Origin: Jiella endophytica
GTDB taxonomy: Bacteria > Pseudomonadota > Alphaproteobacteria > Rhizobiales > Rhizobiaceae
Reading direction: 5' to 3'
Assembly: GCF_004519335.1 (NCBI RefSeq)
Contig: NZ_SOZD01000012.1
Span: forward strand, 1 to 64,000
DNA length: 64,000 bases
Shown here: one piece after another, positions 28,130-37,474 of the stretch
Layout of the letters: each line of letters starts with the position of its first letter
Position numbering within the stretch: position 1 is the first letter of the stretch
Position numbers and translations under genes: made by a program
The notes under the pieces: model-generated
Databases searched by the model: none
What the model was told of the DNA's origin: nothing
What the model saw: only the letters and a program-made list of their open reading frames with translations

Positions 28130-30577
28130 ATGCAGAGACTGGTCGTCATCGGCGCCGGCATGGCTTCGGGCCGAGTGCTCGAAACGCTCTTCGAAACCGA
28201 TCCCGACGCCTTCGCGGTCACGCTGTTCAACGCCGAACCGCGGGGCAACTACAACCGCATCATGCTCTCGCCGGTGCTCTCCGGCGAAAAGAGTTTTGAG
28301 GAAATCGTCACACACAGCGACGACTGGTATGGCGAGCACAAGGTCACCTGCCGCTTCGGCGAGAAGGTCGTCGCCATCGATCGCGCCCGCAAGGTGGTGG
28401 TGGGCGAAAAGGGCGAGGTGCCCTACGACAGGCTGATCGTCGCCACAGGATCGGTGCCCTTCATCGTCCCGGTCGAGGGACGCGACCTCGACGGCGTCAT
28501 CACCTATCGCGACCTCGACGATACCAATCGGATGATCGAGGCGTCGGGGAGGCCCGGCAGCCGCGCCGTGGTCATCGGCGGCGGCCTCCTCGGGCTCGAG
28601 GCTGCGGCGGGGTTGAGGCTGCGGGGCATGGAGGTGACCGTCCTGCATCTGTCGGGCCATCTGATGGACCGCCAGCTCGACGAGGCGGCCGGCTATCTCC
28701 TGCGCAAGGATCTCGAAAAGCGCGGCATCGCCGTGATGACCCGCGCCTCGACCGAGCGGATCCTCGGCGACACCCGGGTCGAGGCCGTGGAGCTTGCCGA
28801 CGGAACCCGGCTCGAGGCCGATCTCGTGGTGATGGCCGTCGGCATCCGCCCCTCCGTCGAGATCGCCAGGGCGGCGGGGCTGGCGGTCAACCGCGCCATC
28901 GTCGTCGATGCGCAGATGCGCACCTCCGACCCGGACATCTATGCCGTCGGCGAATGCGTCGAGTTCAACGGCACGCTCTTCGGCCTCGTCGCGCCGCTCT
29001 ACGAACAGGCCAAGGTTCTGGCCAACTGCCTCGTCGGCAAACCCGGCAGCTTCTCAGTCAGGGAGCTCTCGACCAAGCTGAAGGTCACCGGCTGCGACCT
29101 GTTTTCCGCCGGCGATTTCTCCGTCGGCGAGGGCCGCGAGGAGATCGTCCTGCGCGACCCGTCGCAGGGCGTCTACCGCCGCCTCGTCATCGAGAACGAC
29201 CGGCTGGTCGGCGCGGTGATGTATGGCGACACCGGCGACGCCAACTGGTTCTTCGACCTCATCCGCGACGGCGCTCCCGTCGCGGCGATGCGCGAGACCT
29301 TGATCTTCGGCCAGTCCTATCAGGGAGCCGCGCCGCTGGACCCTATGGCGGCCGTTGCAGCCTTGCCGGATGATGCGGAGATCTGCGGCTGCAACGGCGT
29401 CTGCAAGTCGAAGATCACCGGCGCCATTACCTCCAAGGGCCTGACGTCGCTCGACGCGGTGCGCGTCCACACCAAGGCCTCGTCCTCCTGCGGCACCTGC
29501 ACCGGCCTCGTCGAGCAGTTGATGGCGCTGACGCTGGGCAATGCCTTCAACCCCCAGGCGGTCAAGCCGATGTGCGGCTGCACCGATCTCGGCCATGCGG
29601 ACGTGCGCCGGCTGATCGTCGCCAAGCAGCTGAAGTCGATTCCCGAAGTGATGCAGGAGCTCGAATGGAAGACCTCCTGCGGCTGTGCCAAGTGCCGGCC
29701 GGCGCTGAACTACTATCTCATCGCCGACTGGCCGGGCGAATATGTCGATGACGACCAGTCCCGCTTCATCAACGAGCGCGTCCACGCCAACATCCAGAAG
29801 GACGGCACCTATTCCGTCGTGCCGCGCATGTGGGGCGGCATCACCTCGGCCAAGGAGCTGAGGGCGATCGCCGACGTCGCCGACAAGTTCCAGATCCCGA
29901 CGGTGAAATGCACCGGCGGCCAGCGGATCGACCTCCTCGGCGTCAAAAAGGAGGACCTGCCCGCCGTCTGGGCCGACCTCAACGCTGCCGGCATGGTCTC
30001 CGGCGCTGCCTATGGCAAGGCGCTGAGAACGGTGAAGACCTGCGTCGGCACCGACTGGTGCCGCTTCGGCACGCAGGATTCCACCGGCCTCGGCGTCAGG
30101 ATCGAGAAGTTCATGTGGGGCTCCTGGACCCCCGCCAAGGTGAAGATGGCGGTCTCCGGCTGCCCGCGCAACTGCGCCGAGGCGACCTGCAAGGATGTCG
30201 GCGTCATCTGCACCGACGCCGGCTACGAGATCCATTTCGCCGGCGCGGCCGGGCTCGACATCAAGGGCACCGAGGTTCTCACCCAGGTGAAGACCGAGGA
30301 CGAGGCCCTGGAGATGATCGTCGCCCTCGTCCAGCTCTATCGCGAGCAGGGCCACTATCTCGAGCGCATCTACAAATGGCTGAAGCGCGTCGGCATGGAG
30401 TCGGTCCGGGCGGCCGTCGTCGATGATGCCGAGAAGCGCCGGTTCTATTTCGAACGCTTCGTCAAGAGCCAGGAGACCGCCCAGCGCGATCCCTGGGCCG
30501 ATCGCGCCAGCGGCGGCGTCGCATCCCACGAATTCAGGCCGATGGCCGAGATCACCTTCAAGGAGGCGGCGGAATAA
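28130..30577 (+). CDS. nirB: NADH-dependent nitrite reductase large subunit NirB
   Basis: Reduces nitrite to ammonium in the cytoplasm with six electrons from NAD(P)H. The 815-residue protein has an N-terminal FAD/NAD domain (LVVIGAGMASGR; second nucleotide motif VVIGGGLLGLEAA), a BFD-type [2Fe-2S] site (Cys 419, 421/425, 454, 457), a second Cys-rich segment (CGCAKC), and the sirohaem/4Fe-4S domain with Cys 638, 644, 678 and 682 (TCVGTDWC and SGCPRNC). It overlaps nirD at TAATG. RBS AAAGGA precedes ATG 28130. Confidence 0.96.
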   Translation: MQRLVVIGAGMASGRVLETLFETDPDAFAVTLFNAEPRGNYNRIMLSPVLSGEKSFEEIVTHSDDWYGEHKVTCRFGEKVVAIDRARKVVVGEKGEVPYDRLIVATGSVPFIVPVEGRDLDGVITYRDLDDTNRMIEASGRPGSRAVVIGGGLLGLEAAAGLRLRGMEVTVLHLSGHLMDRQLDEAAGYLLRKDLEKRGIAVMTRASTERILGDTRVEAVELADGTRLEADLVVMAVGIRPSVEIARAAGLAVNRAIVVDAQMRTSDPDIYAVGECVEFNGTLFGLVAPLYEQAKVLANCLVGKPGSFSVRELSTKLKVTGCDLFSAGDFSVGEGREEIVLRDPSQGVYRRLVIENDRLVGAVMYGDTGDANWFFDLIRDGAPVAAMRETLIFGQSYQGAAPLDPMAAVAALPDDAEICGCNGVCKSKITGAITSKGLTSLDAVRVHTKASSSCGTCTGLVEQLMALTLGNAFNPQAVKPMCGCTDLGHADVRRLIVAKQLKSIPEVMQELEWKTSCGCAKCRPALNYYLIADWPGEYVDDDQSRFINERVHANIQKDGTYSVVPRMWGGITSAKELRAIADVADKFQIPTVKCTGGQRIDLLGVKKEDLPAVWADLNAAGMVSGAAYGKALRTVKTCVGTDWCRFGTQDSTGLGVRIEKFMWGSWTPAKVKMAVSGCPRNCAEATCKDVGVICTDAGYEIHFAGAAGLDIKGTEVLTQVKTEDEALEMIVALVQLYREQGHYLERIYKWLKRVGMESVRAAVVDDAEKRRFYFERFVKSQETAQRDPWADRASGGVASHEFRPMAEITFKEAAE

Positions 30578-30927
30578 TGAGCGCCTGGCATGAGATCGGC
30601 CTCGTCACCGACATTCCGCGCCGCGGCGCCCGCTGCGTCGCGACTCCCTTCGGACGGATCGCGGTGTTCCGCACCGCCGAGGACCACGTCTTTGCGACGG
30701 AGGATCGCTGCCCCCACAAGGGCGGCCCGCTCTCCCAGGGCATCGTCCACGATTCCTCGGTCACCTGCCCGCTGCACAACGCGGTGATCTCGCTCGAGAG
30801 CGGCGAGATGCGGGGGCCGGACGAGGGGCGCGTGCGGGTGTTCAAGACCCGTGTCGATCCGCTCACCAGGGTCATCGAACTGTCGCTCGCCGCCGAGGCG
30901 GCGGGCATCGTCGAAGCGGCCGAATAG
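30577..30927 (+). CDS. nirD: Nitrite reductase small subunit NirD
   Basis: A 116-residue Rieske-type partner of NirB. The fold is recognisable, and the ligand motifs CPHKGGPL and CPLHNAVI are both present, so it may hold a [2Fe-2S] cluster; many NirD proteins lack it. The start overlaps the nirB stop by one base. A 9-bp GC-rich hairpin follows at 30959-30983. Confidence 0.94.
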   Translation: MSAWHEIGLVTDIPRRGARCVATPFGRIAVFRTAEDHVFATEDRCPHKGGPLSQGIVHDSSVTCPLHNAVISLESGEMRGPDEGRVRVFKTRVDPLTRVIELSLAAEAAGIVEAAE

Positions 30928-30958
30928 GCCGAACGGCCGCCTCACGGGCGGCGTGACG

Positions 30959-30983
30959 GGCGCTCCCACCGGCAGGGAGCGCC
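30959..30983 (+). other. Hairpin between nirD and the nitrite channel gene
   Basis: GGCGCTCCC at 30959-30967 pairs with GGGAGCGCC at 30975-30983 over a 7-base loop. No T-run follows. It could mark an mRNA processing or 3'-stability point inside the operon. Confidence 0.45.
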
Positions 30984-31093
30984 GGCAATAACGACAGCCG
31001 GATGGGGAAGCGCCGATCAGGGCGTCGAGAGGGGCGAGGGATCGCTCGACGTGAAGCAACCAGCACCGAGACGTTCAATCAGGGGTTAAGGTA

Positions 31094-31939
31094 ATGTCAT
31101 ATCTCGCGCCGAAGGAATTCGTGACCAAGATGGTCGATGCCGGCGAGGCGAAGATCTTCATGAGCACCAAGGACACGCTGATCCGCGCCTATATGGCCGG
31201 CGCGATCCTGGCGCTGGCGGCGGCCTTCGCCGTGACGATCACCGTCAATACCGGCAACCCGCTGGTCGGAGCGCTGCTCTTCCCGGTCGGCTTCTGCATG
31301 CTCTATCTTCTCGGTTTCGACCTACTGACCGGGGTGTTCACCCTGGTGCCGCTGGCCCTCCTCGACAAGCGCCCGGGCTGCGACCTGAAGGGTCTCGCCC
31401 GCAACTGGGGCCTCGTCTTCCTCGGCAATTTCGCCGGCGCGCTGACCGTCGCGGTCTTCATGGCGATCATCTTCACCATGGGCTTCACCAAGGCGCCCGA
31501 CGCCGTCGGCGAGAAGATCGGCCACATCGGCGAGGCCCGCACGCTCGGCTACGCCGCGGCCGGCTTCGGCGGCATGCTGACGCTCTTCATCCGCGCCGTC
31601 ATGTGCAACTGGATGGTCTCGACCGGCGTCGTCGCGGCGATGATGTCGACCTCGGTGACCGGCAAGGTCGTCGCCATGTGGATGCCGATCCTGGTCTTCT
31701 TCTATCTCGGCTTCGAGCATTCCATCGTGAACATGTTCCTGTTCCCCTCCGGCATCATCCTCGGCGGCCAATTCACCTGGGGCGACTATTTCCTCTACAA
31801 CGAGATCCCGACGATCATCGGCAATGTCGTCGGCGGCCTCACCTTCGTCGGCGCGACCCTCTATTCGACCCATTACGGGACGCGGCAGGCCCGCAATGCC
31901 GCCGGCCCGGTCAGCCCGCTCGCCGAGCCGGCCGAGTAA
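31094..31939 (+). CDS. Formate/nitrite transporter family channel (NirC-like)
   Basis: A 281-residue inner-membrane pentameric FNT channel with six helices. Typical features: LIRAYMAGAILALAAAFAVT for helix 1, GFCMLYLLGFDLLTGVFTLV for helix 2, NWGLVFLGNFAGAL and the conserved FIRAVMCNWMVSTGVV, GFEHSIVNMFLFPSG. Family members move formate, nitrite or hydrosulfide. Context between nirD and nasA points to nitrite. Start ATG 31094. Confidence 0.92.
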   Translation: MSYLAPKEFVTKMVDAGEAKIFMSTKDTLIRAYMAGAILALAAAFAVTITVNTGNPLVGALLFPVGFCMLYLLGFDLLTGVFTLVPLALLDKRPGCDLKGLARNWGLVFLGNFAGALTVAVFMAIIFTMGFTKAPDAVGEKIGHIGEARTLGYAAAGFGGMLTLFIRAVMCNWMVSTGVVAAMMSTSVTGKVVAMWMPILVFFYLGFEHSIVNMFLFPSGIILGGQFTWGDYFLYNEIPTIIGNVVGGLTFVGATLYSTHYGTRQARNAAGPVSPLAEPAE

Positions 31940-31969
31940 GCCCGCATCGGCTGAAGACGGTCCGCCCCG

Positions 31970-33847
31970 ATGACCCAGCCCCTGCTCCGCTCCTCCAAGG
32001 AGATCTTCCCGCGGCCCGGAAGGGCCCCGGGCGAGACGGGCAGGCCCGGGCCAGGCAGGGCGGCCGGCGGCGACATCCGCGACAGGGACGCCGGCAACGA
32101 GACGGCGGGCGACCTCGCCGTATCGCTGGGCGGCTGCTCCGAGGCCGGCCGCAAGCCGGCCAATCAGGACTTCTTCGGCGCCATCGTCCCACGCCCCCCA
32201 GCCCTCGGGCTGAAGGGCATCGCCGTCGCCATCGCCGACGGCATCTCGTCCTCCGATGTCGGGCGCGTCGCCGCCGAAACGGCGGTGAAGAGCTTCCTCA
32301 CCGACTATTACTGCACCTCCGACGCCTGGAGCGTCCGTCACGCTGCCGGCCACGTCATCGCCGCGACCAACGCCTGGCTTCACGGCGAAAGCCGCCGCGC
32401 CGCCCGGACCGCCGCTTCCCATGAGGGCGCCGACCCCGACCAGGGCTTCGTCACCACCTTCAGCGCGCTGGTCCTCAAGGGACGCACGGCCCATTGCCTG
32501 CATGTCGGCGACACCCGCATCAGCCGGCTGACGCCTGACGGGATCGAGGCACTGACCGAAGATCATCGGCTGGTCCTCTCCTCCAGCGAGAACTATCTCG
32601 CCCGCGCCCTCGGCATGGAGCCCCATATCGAGATCGACTATCGCGCGCTGCCGGTTCGCGAGGGCGACGTCTTTCTTTTGACCAGCGACGGCGTCCACGA
32701 GCACCTTGCGCCAGCCGAGCTCCTGCGCATCGTCCGGCTCGGCGAAAACGACCTCGACAAGGCGGCGAAGGCGATCACGGCGGCGGCTCTGGAAAAGGGC
32801 AGCCCCGACAATCTCACGGTCCAGATCCTCCGCGTCGACCAGCTGCCCGCGACCGCCGACGAGTGGCTCGACGGCGCCGATCTCGAGCCGCCGGCTCGGA
32901 TGCCGGAGGAGGGGACGGTCTTCGACGGCTGGGTGCTGGAGCGCCGGCTGCATGTCGGCCCGCGCAGCCACGTCTTTGCCGCCCGCGATGCCGAAACCGG
33001 CGAGGCCGCGGCGCTGAAATTTCTCGCCTCCGACCTTTCCGGCGATGCCGGCGCCCGCCGCGCTTTCCTGATGGAGGAGTGGATCGCCGCGCGGCTGGCC
33101 AATCCGCACTGCCTGAAGGCTCTTCCGCGGCGGCGGCCGCGCGCCGCCCTCTACACCGCCATGCAGCTGGTCGAGGGCCGCACGCTGCGCGCGGTGCTGG
33201 GCGAGACGCCGCGGATGCATCTTGCCGAGGTGCAGCGGATCGTCCGCGAGGCGGCGGCGGGGCTGCAAGCGATGCATCGCAAGGACATGGTGCATCAGGA
33301 TCTTCGCCCGGAAAACCTGATGCTCGGCCGTGACGGCCACGTCACGCTGATCGATTTTGGCGCGGCAAGGGTTGCCGGCGTCGAGGAGGCCCGGCCCTTC
33401 GTCGCCGACACGCTGCCTGCCGGCGCCCTGCAGTTCGCGGCGCCGGAACAGCTTCGCAGCGAGGTCGGCCGGGTGCGCTCGGACGTCTTCTCCCTCGGGG
33501 TGCTGGCCTATCACCTCCTGACCGGCCGGCTGCCCTATGGCGCGGCGCTCGCCCGCAGCCGCACGACCCGTGAGCAGCGCGGCCTCGTCTACGAGACCGC
33601 GGCAAGCGAAGACGTCGCCGTCCCCGAATGGGTCGAGGGCGCGCTGAAGAAGGCCGTCGCCATCGATCCCGGCCGCCGCTACGCCGAGGTCGCAGAATTC
33701 GTTCACGACCTCACGCGGCCGAACCCCGATTTCGTCGGTCGCGAGCGCCAGCCGCTGGCCGTGAGGGATCCCGTCCGCTTCTGGCAGGCGGTCTCCGCCG
33801 TCCTCGCTTTCACCGTCGTCGCGCTGCTCGCCATGATCGCGACCTGA
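31970..33847 (+). CDS. Membrane-anchored PP2C phosphatase-Ser/Thr kinase fusion
   Basis: A 625-residue bifunctional signalling protein. The N-terminal half (about 50-290) is a PP2C phosphatase with metal-binding motifs ANQDFF, ADGISSS, SDGVHEH and SPDNLTV. The second half (about 310-580) is a Hanks-type kinase with the Lys in AALKFL, catalytic loop HQDLRPENLM and DFGAA. One C-terminal membrane helix (FWQAVSAVLAFTVVALLAMI) anchors it. Such fusions recur beside bacterial nitrate assimilation genes, but substrates are unknown. It follows the FNT gene by 30 bases. Confidence 0.9.
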   Translation: MTQPLLRSSKEIFPRPGRAPGETGRPGPGRAAGGDIRDRDAGNETAGDLAVSLGGCSEAGRKPANQDFFGAIVPRPPALGLKGIAVAIADGISSSDVGRVAAETAVKSFLTDYYCTSDAWSVRHAAGHVIAATNAWLHGESRRAARTAASHEGADPDQGFVTTFSALVLKGRTAHCLHVGDTRISRLTPDGIEALTEDHRLVLSSSENYLARALGMEPHIEIDYRALPVREGDVFLLTSDGVHEHLAPAELLRIVRLGENDLDKAAKAITAAALEKGSPDNLTVQILRVDQLPATADEWLDGADLEPPARMPEEGTVFDGWVLERRLHVGPRSHVFAARDAETGEAAALKFLASDLSGDAGARRAFLMEEWIAARLANPHCLKALPRRRPRAALYTAMQLVEGRTLRAVLGETPRMHLAEVQRIVREAAAGLQAMHRKDMVHQDLRPENLMLGRDGHVTLIDFGAARVAGVEEARPFVADTLPAGALQFAAPEQLRSEVGRVRSDVFSLGVLAYHLLTGRLPYGAALARSRTTREQRGLVYETAASEDVAVPEWVEGALKKAVAIDPGRRYAEVAEFVHDLTRPNPDFVGRERQPLAVRDPVRFWQAVSAVLAFTVVALLAMIAT

Positions 33848-33896
33848 CGCCATCGCCTCTCAACCGTCATCGCCTCTCAACCGAAGGAGCCCCACC

Positions 33897-34352
33897 ATGA
33901 CCGACGACATCATGACCCGCGACGACGTGACGGTGCTCGTCCTCGCCGCCCGCAAGCGCAAGAAGCTGTCCTGGGAGACGATCGCCGCCGAGATCGGCAT
34001 GTCGCCGATCTGGACTCACATGATGGCGACCGGCATGGGCGCCTGCCCGAAGGACAAGGCGGAGATCCTCGGCCGCCTCCTCGACCTGCCTCAGGCCGCC
34101 GTCGAGGAGTTGCAGGAATGTCCGAGCAAGGACTGGAACCGCGACATCCCGACCGACCCGTGCATCTACCGGCTCTACGAGATCGCCGGCGTGTTCGGCC
34201 CGTCCTTCAAGGCGATGGTCCACGAGATGTTCGGCGACGGCATCATGTCGGCGATCGATTTCGACATGGTGGTGTCAAAGGTCGAGGACCCGAAGGGCGA
34301 CCGGGTGAAGGTCGAAATGACGGGGAAATTCCTGCCCTACAAGAAGTGGTGA
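33897..34352 (+). CDS. cynS: Cyanate hydratase (cyanase)
   Basis: Converts cyanate and bicarbonate to ammonia and carbon dioxide. The 151-residue protein has the N-terminal HTH-like domain (LSWETIAAEIGMSPIW) and the C-terminal catalytic domain. The catalytic triad Arg 92, Glu 95 and Ser 118 (equivalent to E. coli 96, 99 and 122) lies in YRLYEIAGVFGPSFKAMVHE and GIMSAIDF. It is 49 bases after the PP2C-kinase gene with AAGGAG upstream. Its presence links cyanate use to nitrate assimilation. Confidence 0.96.
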   Translation: MTDDIMTRDDVTVLVLAARKRKKLSWETIAAEIGMSPIWTHMMATGMGACPKDKAEILGRLLDLPQAAVEELQECPSKDWNRDIPTDPCIYRLYEIAGVFGPSFKAMVHEMFGDGIMSAIDFDMVVSKVEDPKGDRVKVEMTGKFLPYKKW

Positions 34353-34464
34353 GGGCCGGGTCCCGGCCGGCTGGGGGGCCGGGGGTGAAGGACCGGCGAG
34401 GCTGTCGGTAGCGGTCTCCGGGTGGCTGTTGCTCTGATGCCCTGGTGCTTTGCAGTGCTTTGCA

Positions 34465-34637
34465 CCCCCCTCTGTCCTGCCGGACATCTCCCCCTCAAGG
34501 GGGGAGATCGGCAGCTTCCTGCCTTGCGGCACGTCTGCAATGCGCCGCTGGGACTGGCGGCAGTGGAGAGGCGATGCCGTCGAACCAGGTCCAATCTCCC
34601 CCCTTGAGGGGGAGATGGCTGGCAAGCCAGAGGGGGG
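34465..34637. repeat. Inverted-arm repeat element, copy 1
   Basis: About 173 bp in the 352-base gap between cynS and nasA. The left arm (34465-34508) and right arm (34593-34637) are reverse complements with a few differences. Each arm also contains its own palindrome, ATCTCCCCCTCAAGGGGGGAG. The same arms border a 175-bp element at 62507-62681. No open frame fits inside. It resembles a non-coding, MITE- or REP-like element known from rhizobial intergenic regions. Confidence 0.8.
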
Positions 34638-34704
34638 TATCCCGTCGCAACCTTCTCCGAACCGAGATCTGATCAGCGTCGAACGAGCATAAAAGGACAC
34701 ATCG

Positions 34705-37398
34705 ATGCATCCTGCGCCGCCGCAACGAACCGTCCGCACCACCTGCGCCTATTGCGGCGTCGGCTGCGGCGTGCTGGCGACGCCGAAACCGGACGGCAGC
34801 GTCGCGATCGCCGGCGATCCCGACCATCCGGCGAATTTCGGCCGGCTGTGCTCGAAGGGCTCGGCCCTCGGCGAGACGCTGCAGCTCGAAGGCCGGCGGC
34901 TCCATCCCACCCATCACGGCGTTCGCACAGACTGGGACACCGCCCTCGATCTCGTCGCCCGCCGCTTTTCCGAGACCATCGCCGAGCACGGGCCGGATGC
35001 GGTCGCCTTCTACGTCTCCGGCCAGCTCCTCACCGAGGACTACTATGTCGCCAACAAGCTGATGAAGGGCTTCGTCGGCTCGGCCAATATCGACACCAAT
35101 TCGCGGCTCTGCATGGCCTCCTCGGTCGCCGGCCACCGCCGCGCCTTCGGCGCCGACACCGTTCCCGGCACCTATGAGGATCTCGAGCAGGCCGATCTCG
35201 TCGTGCTGGTCGGCTCGAACCTCGCCTGGTGCCATCCGGTGGTCTATCAGCGGCTCGCCGCGGCGAAGGCCGCAAGGCCCGCGACGAAGGCGGTGCTGAT
35301 CGATCCGCGCCGGACGATGACGGCGGATATCGCCGATCTCCATCTGCCGATCGAGAGCGATGGCGACGTCGCCCTCTTCGCCGGCCTTCTCGCCTTCCTG
35401 AAATCCTCGGACGCGATCGACACCGACTATGTCGAAGCCCATACCCGCGGCTTCGGGGAAGCGCTCGATGCTGCCGGCAGCCTCGACATTGCCGCAGTGG
35501 CCGCGGCGACGGGCCTCGACGCGCGGGAGGTCCGCAGCTTCTACGAGCTCTTTGCCCGGACCGAGAAGGTCGTCACCGTCTACAGCCAGGGGGTCAACCA
35601 GTCGGTCCGCGGCACCGACAAGGTCAATGCGATCGTCAACTGCCATCTCGCCACCGGCCGCATCGGCCGGCCCGGCATGGGGCCCTTCTCGATCACCGGC
35701 CAGCCGAACGCCATGGGCGGGCGCGAGGTCGGCGGCATGGCCAACATGCTCGCCGCCCATATGGCGATCGAGGACGAAACCCACCGGGGGATCGTCCAGC
35801 GATTCTGGAATGCGCCGCAGATCGCCGACAGGCCGGGGCTGAAGGCGGTCGAGATGTTTCGGGCCGTCGCGGACGGCAGGATCAAGACGATCTGGATCAT
35901 GGGCACCAATCCGGTGGTCTCGATGCCAGAGGCCGACTTCGTTGCGGGAGCCCTCGCCGCCTGTCCCTTCGTCGTCGTCTCCGACGTCGTCGAGCGGACC
36001 GACACGCTGAAATACGCCGCCATCTCGCTTCCCGCCGCAGCCTGGGGCGAGAAGGACGGCACCGTGACCAATTCCGAGCGCCGGATCTCGCGCCAGCGCG
36101 CCTTCCTGCCCTTGCCGGGGGAGGCGCGACCCGACTGGTGGATCGTCTGCGAGGTGGCAAGGCGCATGGGCGCCGCCGGTGCCTTCTCTTATTCCGGCCC
36201 GGCGGCGATCTTCGACGAACATGCAAGGCTTTCGGCCGAGGCGAACGGCGGCAGCCGCGACTTCGACATCGGCGGGCTCGCCGGGCTCGATGCCGACGCG
36301 TATGACGCGATGGCCCCGACGCAATGGCCGCGCCCGGCGGGTGCTGCGACCGGGCCGGCAAATGGCGACACGCGCTTCTTTGCCTCAGGCGGCTTCTACC
36401 ATGCGGACGGCCGCGCCCGCTTCGTGCCGGTAGAGGTGGATGCGCCCGCCGAAAAGGCGGGGGCCAAAGCGGCGCCGGGCGGTCTGATCCTCAATACCGG
36501 CAGGGTGCGCGACCACTGGCACACCATGACCCGGACCGGCCTGTCGCCGCGTCTCTCGGCCCATATCGCCGAGCCCTATGCCGAGCTGCATCCGGCGGAC
36601 GCCGCAAGGCTCGGCCTCGGCGAGGCCGATCTGGCGGTGGTGGTCTCGCCGCGCGGCAGCGCCGTCGTCCGCGTCCTCGTCAGTGGCAGGCAGCGGCCGG
36701 GTTCGGTCTTCGTGCCGATGCACTGGAGCGGCCAGAACGCCTCCGGTGGGCGGATCGACGCGCTGGTGGGCTCGGCCACCGATCCGGTGTCCGGCCAGCC
36801 CGGACTGAAGGCCACCAGGGTCGATGTCAGGAGATTCGAGGCGGCCTGGTACGGCTTTGCCGTGACGGCGGAGCGGCCGGAGACGGCAGGCTTCGACTAT
36901 TTCGCTCTGGCACGGACGGGTGGCGGCTACCGGCTCGAGATCGCCGGCCTGGCTGCGCTCGAGGATCCCGCTTTGCTCGCCGAGGCGCTGTCCGGCATGC
37001 CGCGGTCGGCGATCCTCGCCTATCACGACCGCACCTCGGGGGCTCATCGCTTCGCCGCCTTCGATGGCGATCGGCTCGTCGCCGCGGTCTATCTTTCGAA
37101 AGAGCCCGTCGCGGTCTCCCGCGTCTGGGCGGCGTCGGCGCTCGAAGCCGCCCACGCCCCGCGCGAGCGCTATCTTCTCTTGGCCGGTCGCGGCGGCGCG
37201 GGGCGGCCGGATCCCGGCGCCATCGTCTGTTCCTGCTTTTCGGTGGGGGTGAACGAGATCACCGCGGCCGTCGCTTCGGGCAGGGCCGCCGGCGTCGCGG
37301 AGATCGGCCGGCTGCTCAAGGCCGGCACCAATTGCGGCTCCTGCCGCAGCGAGATCCAGGGGATCATCGACGGCGCCGGGCTCGAACGCACGGCGTGA
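34705..37398 (+). CDS. nasA: Assimilatory nitrate reductase catalytic subunit NasA
   Basis: Molybdopterin enzyme reducing nitrate to nitrite in the cytoplasm. The 897-residue protein has the N-terminal [4Fe-4S] ligands Cys 14, 17, 21 and 49, the long bis-MGD domain (PNAMGGREVGGMANML, NSERRISRQR), and a C-terminal BFD-type [2Fe-2S] domain with Cys 842, 844, 877 and 880. No twin-arginine signal, as expected for the assimilatory type. No separate electron-transfer subunit is adjacent, so the fused BFD domain probably accepts electrons. Start ATG 34705 follows AAAAGGA. Confidence 0.96.
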   Translation: MHPAPPQRTVRTTCAYCGVGCGVLATPKPDGSVAIAGDPDHPANFGRLCSKGSALGETLQLEGRRLHPTHHGVRTDWDTALDLVARRFSETIAEHGPDAVAFYVSGQLLTEDYYVANKLMKGFVGSANIDTNSRLCMASSVAGHRRAFGADTVPGTYEDLEQADLVVLVGSNLAWCHPVVYQRLAAAKAARPATKAVLIDPRRTMTADIADLHLPIESDGDVALFAGLLAFLKSSDAIDTDYVEAHTRGFGEALDAAGSLDIAAVAAATGLDAREVRSFYELFARTEKVVTVYSQGVNQSVRGTDKVNAIVNCHLATGRIGRPGMGPFSITGQPNAMGGREVGGMANMLAAHMAIEDETHRGIVQRFWNAPQIADRPGLKAVEMFRAVADGRIKTIWIMGTNPVVSMPEADFVAGALAACPFVVVSDVVERTDTLKYAAISLPAAAWGEKDGTVTNSERRISRQRAFLPLPGEARPDWWIVCEVARRMGAAGAFSYSGPAAIFDEHARLSAEANGGSRDFDIGGLAGLDADAYDAMAPTQWPRPAGAATGPANGDTRFFASGGFYHADGRARFVPVEVDAPAEKAGAKAAPGGLILNTGRVRDHWHTMTRTGLSPRLSAHIAEPYAELHPADAARLGLGEADLAVVVSPRGSAVVRVLVSGRQRPGSVFVPMHWSGQNASGGRIDALVGSATDPVSGQPGLKATRVDVRRFEAAWYGFAVTAERPETAGFDYFALARTGGGYRLEIAGLAALEDPALLAEALSGMPRSAILAYHDRTSGAHRFAAFDGDRLVAAVYLSKEPVAVSRVWAASALEAAHAPRERYLLLAGRGGAGRPDPGAIVCSCFSVGVNEITAAVASGRAAGVAEIGRLLKAGTNCGSCRSEIQGIIDGAGLERTA

Positions 37399-37411
37399 CT
37401 CATAAGACACG

Positions 37412-37444
37412 GGGACCATGCCGCCTGATGCGGCGCATGGTCCC
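37412..37444. terminator. Hairpin between convergent nasA and fliJ-like gene
   Basis: GGGACCATG followed by CCGC pairs with GCGG and CGCATGGTCCC at 37430-37444 with a 2-base bulge. It lies right after nasA and before the end of the opposing gene. No T-run, so efficiency is uncertain. Confidence 0.5.
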
Positions 37445-37474
37445 GAGAATGTGTGGTCCGGTTCGGGCGGCCGG

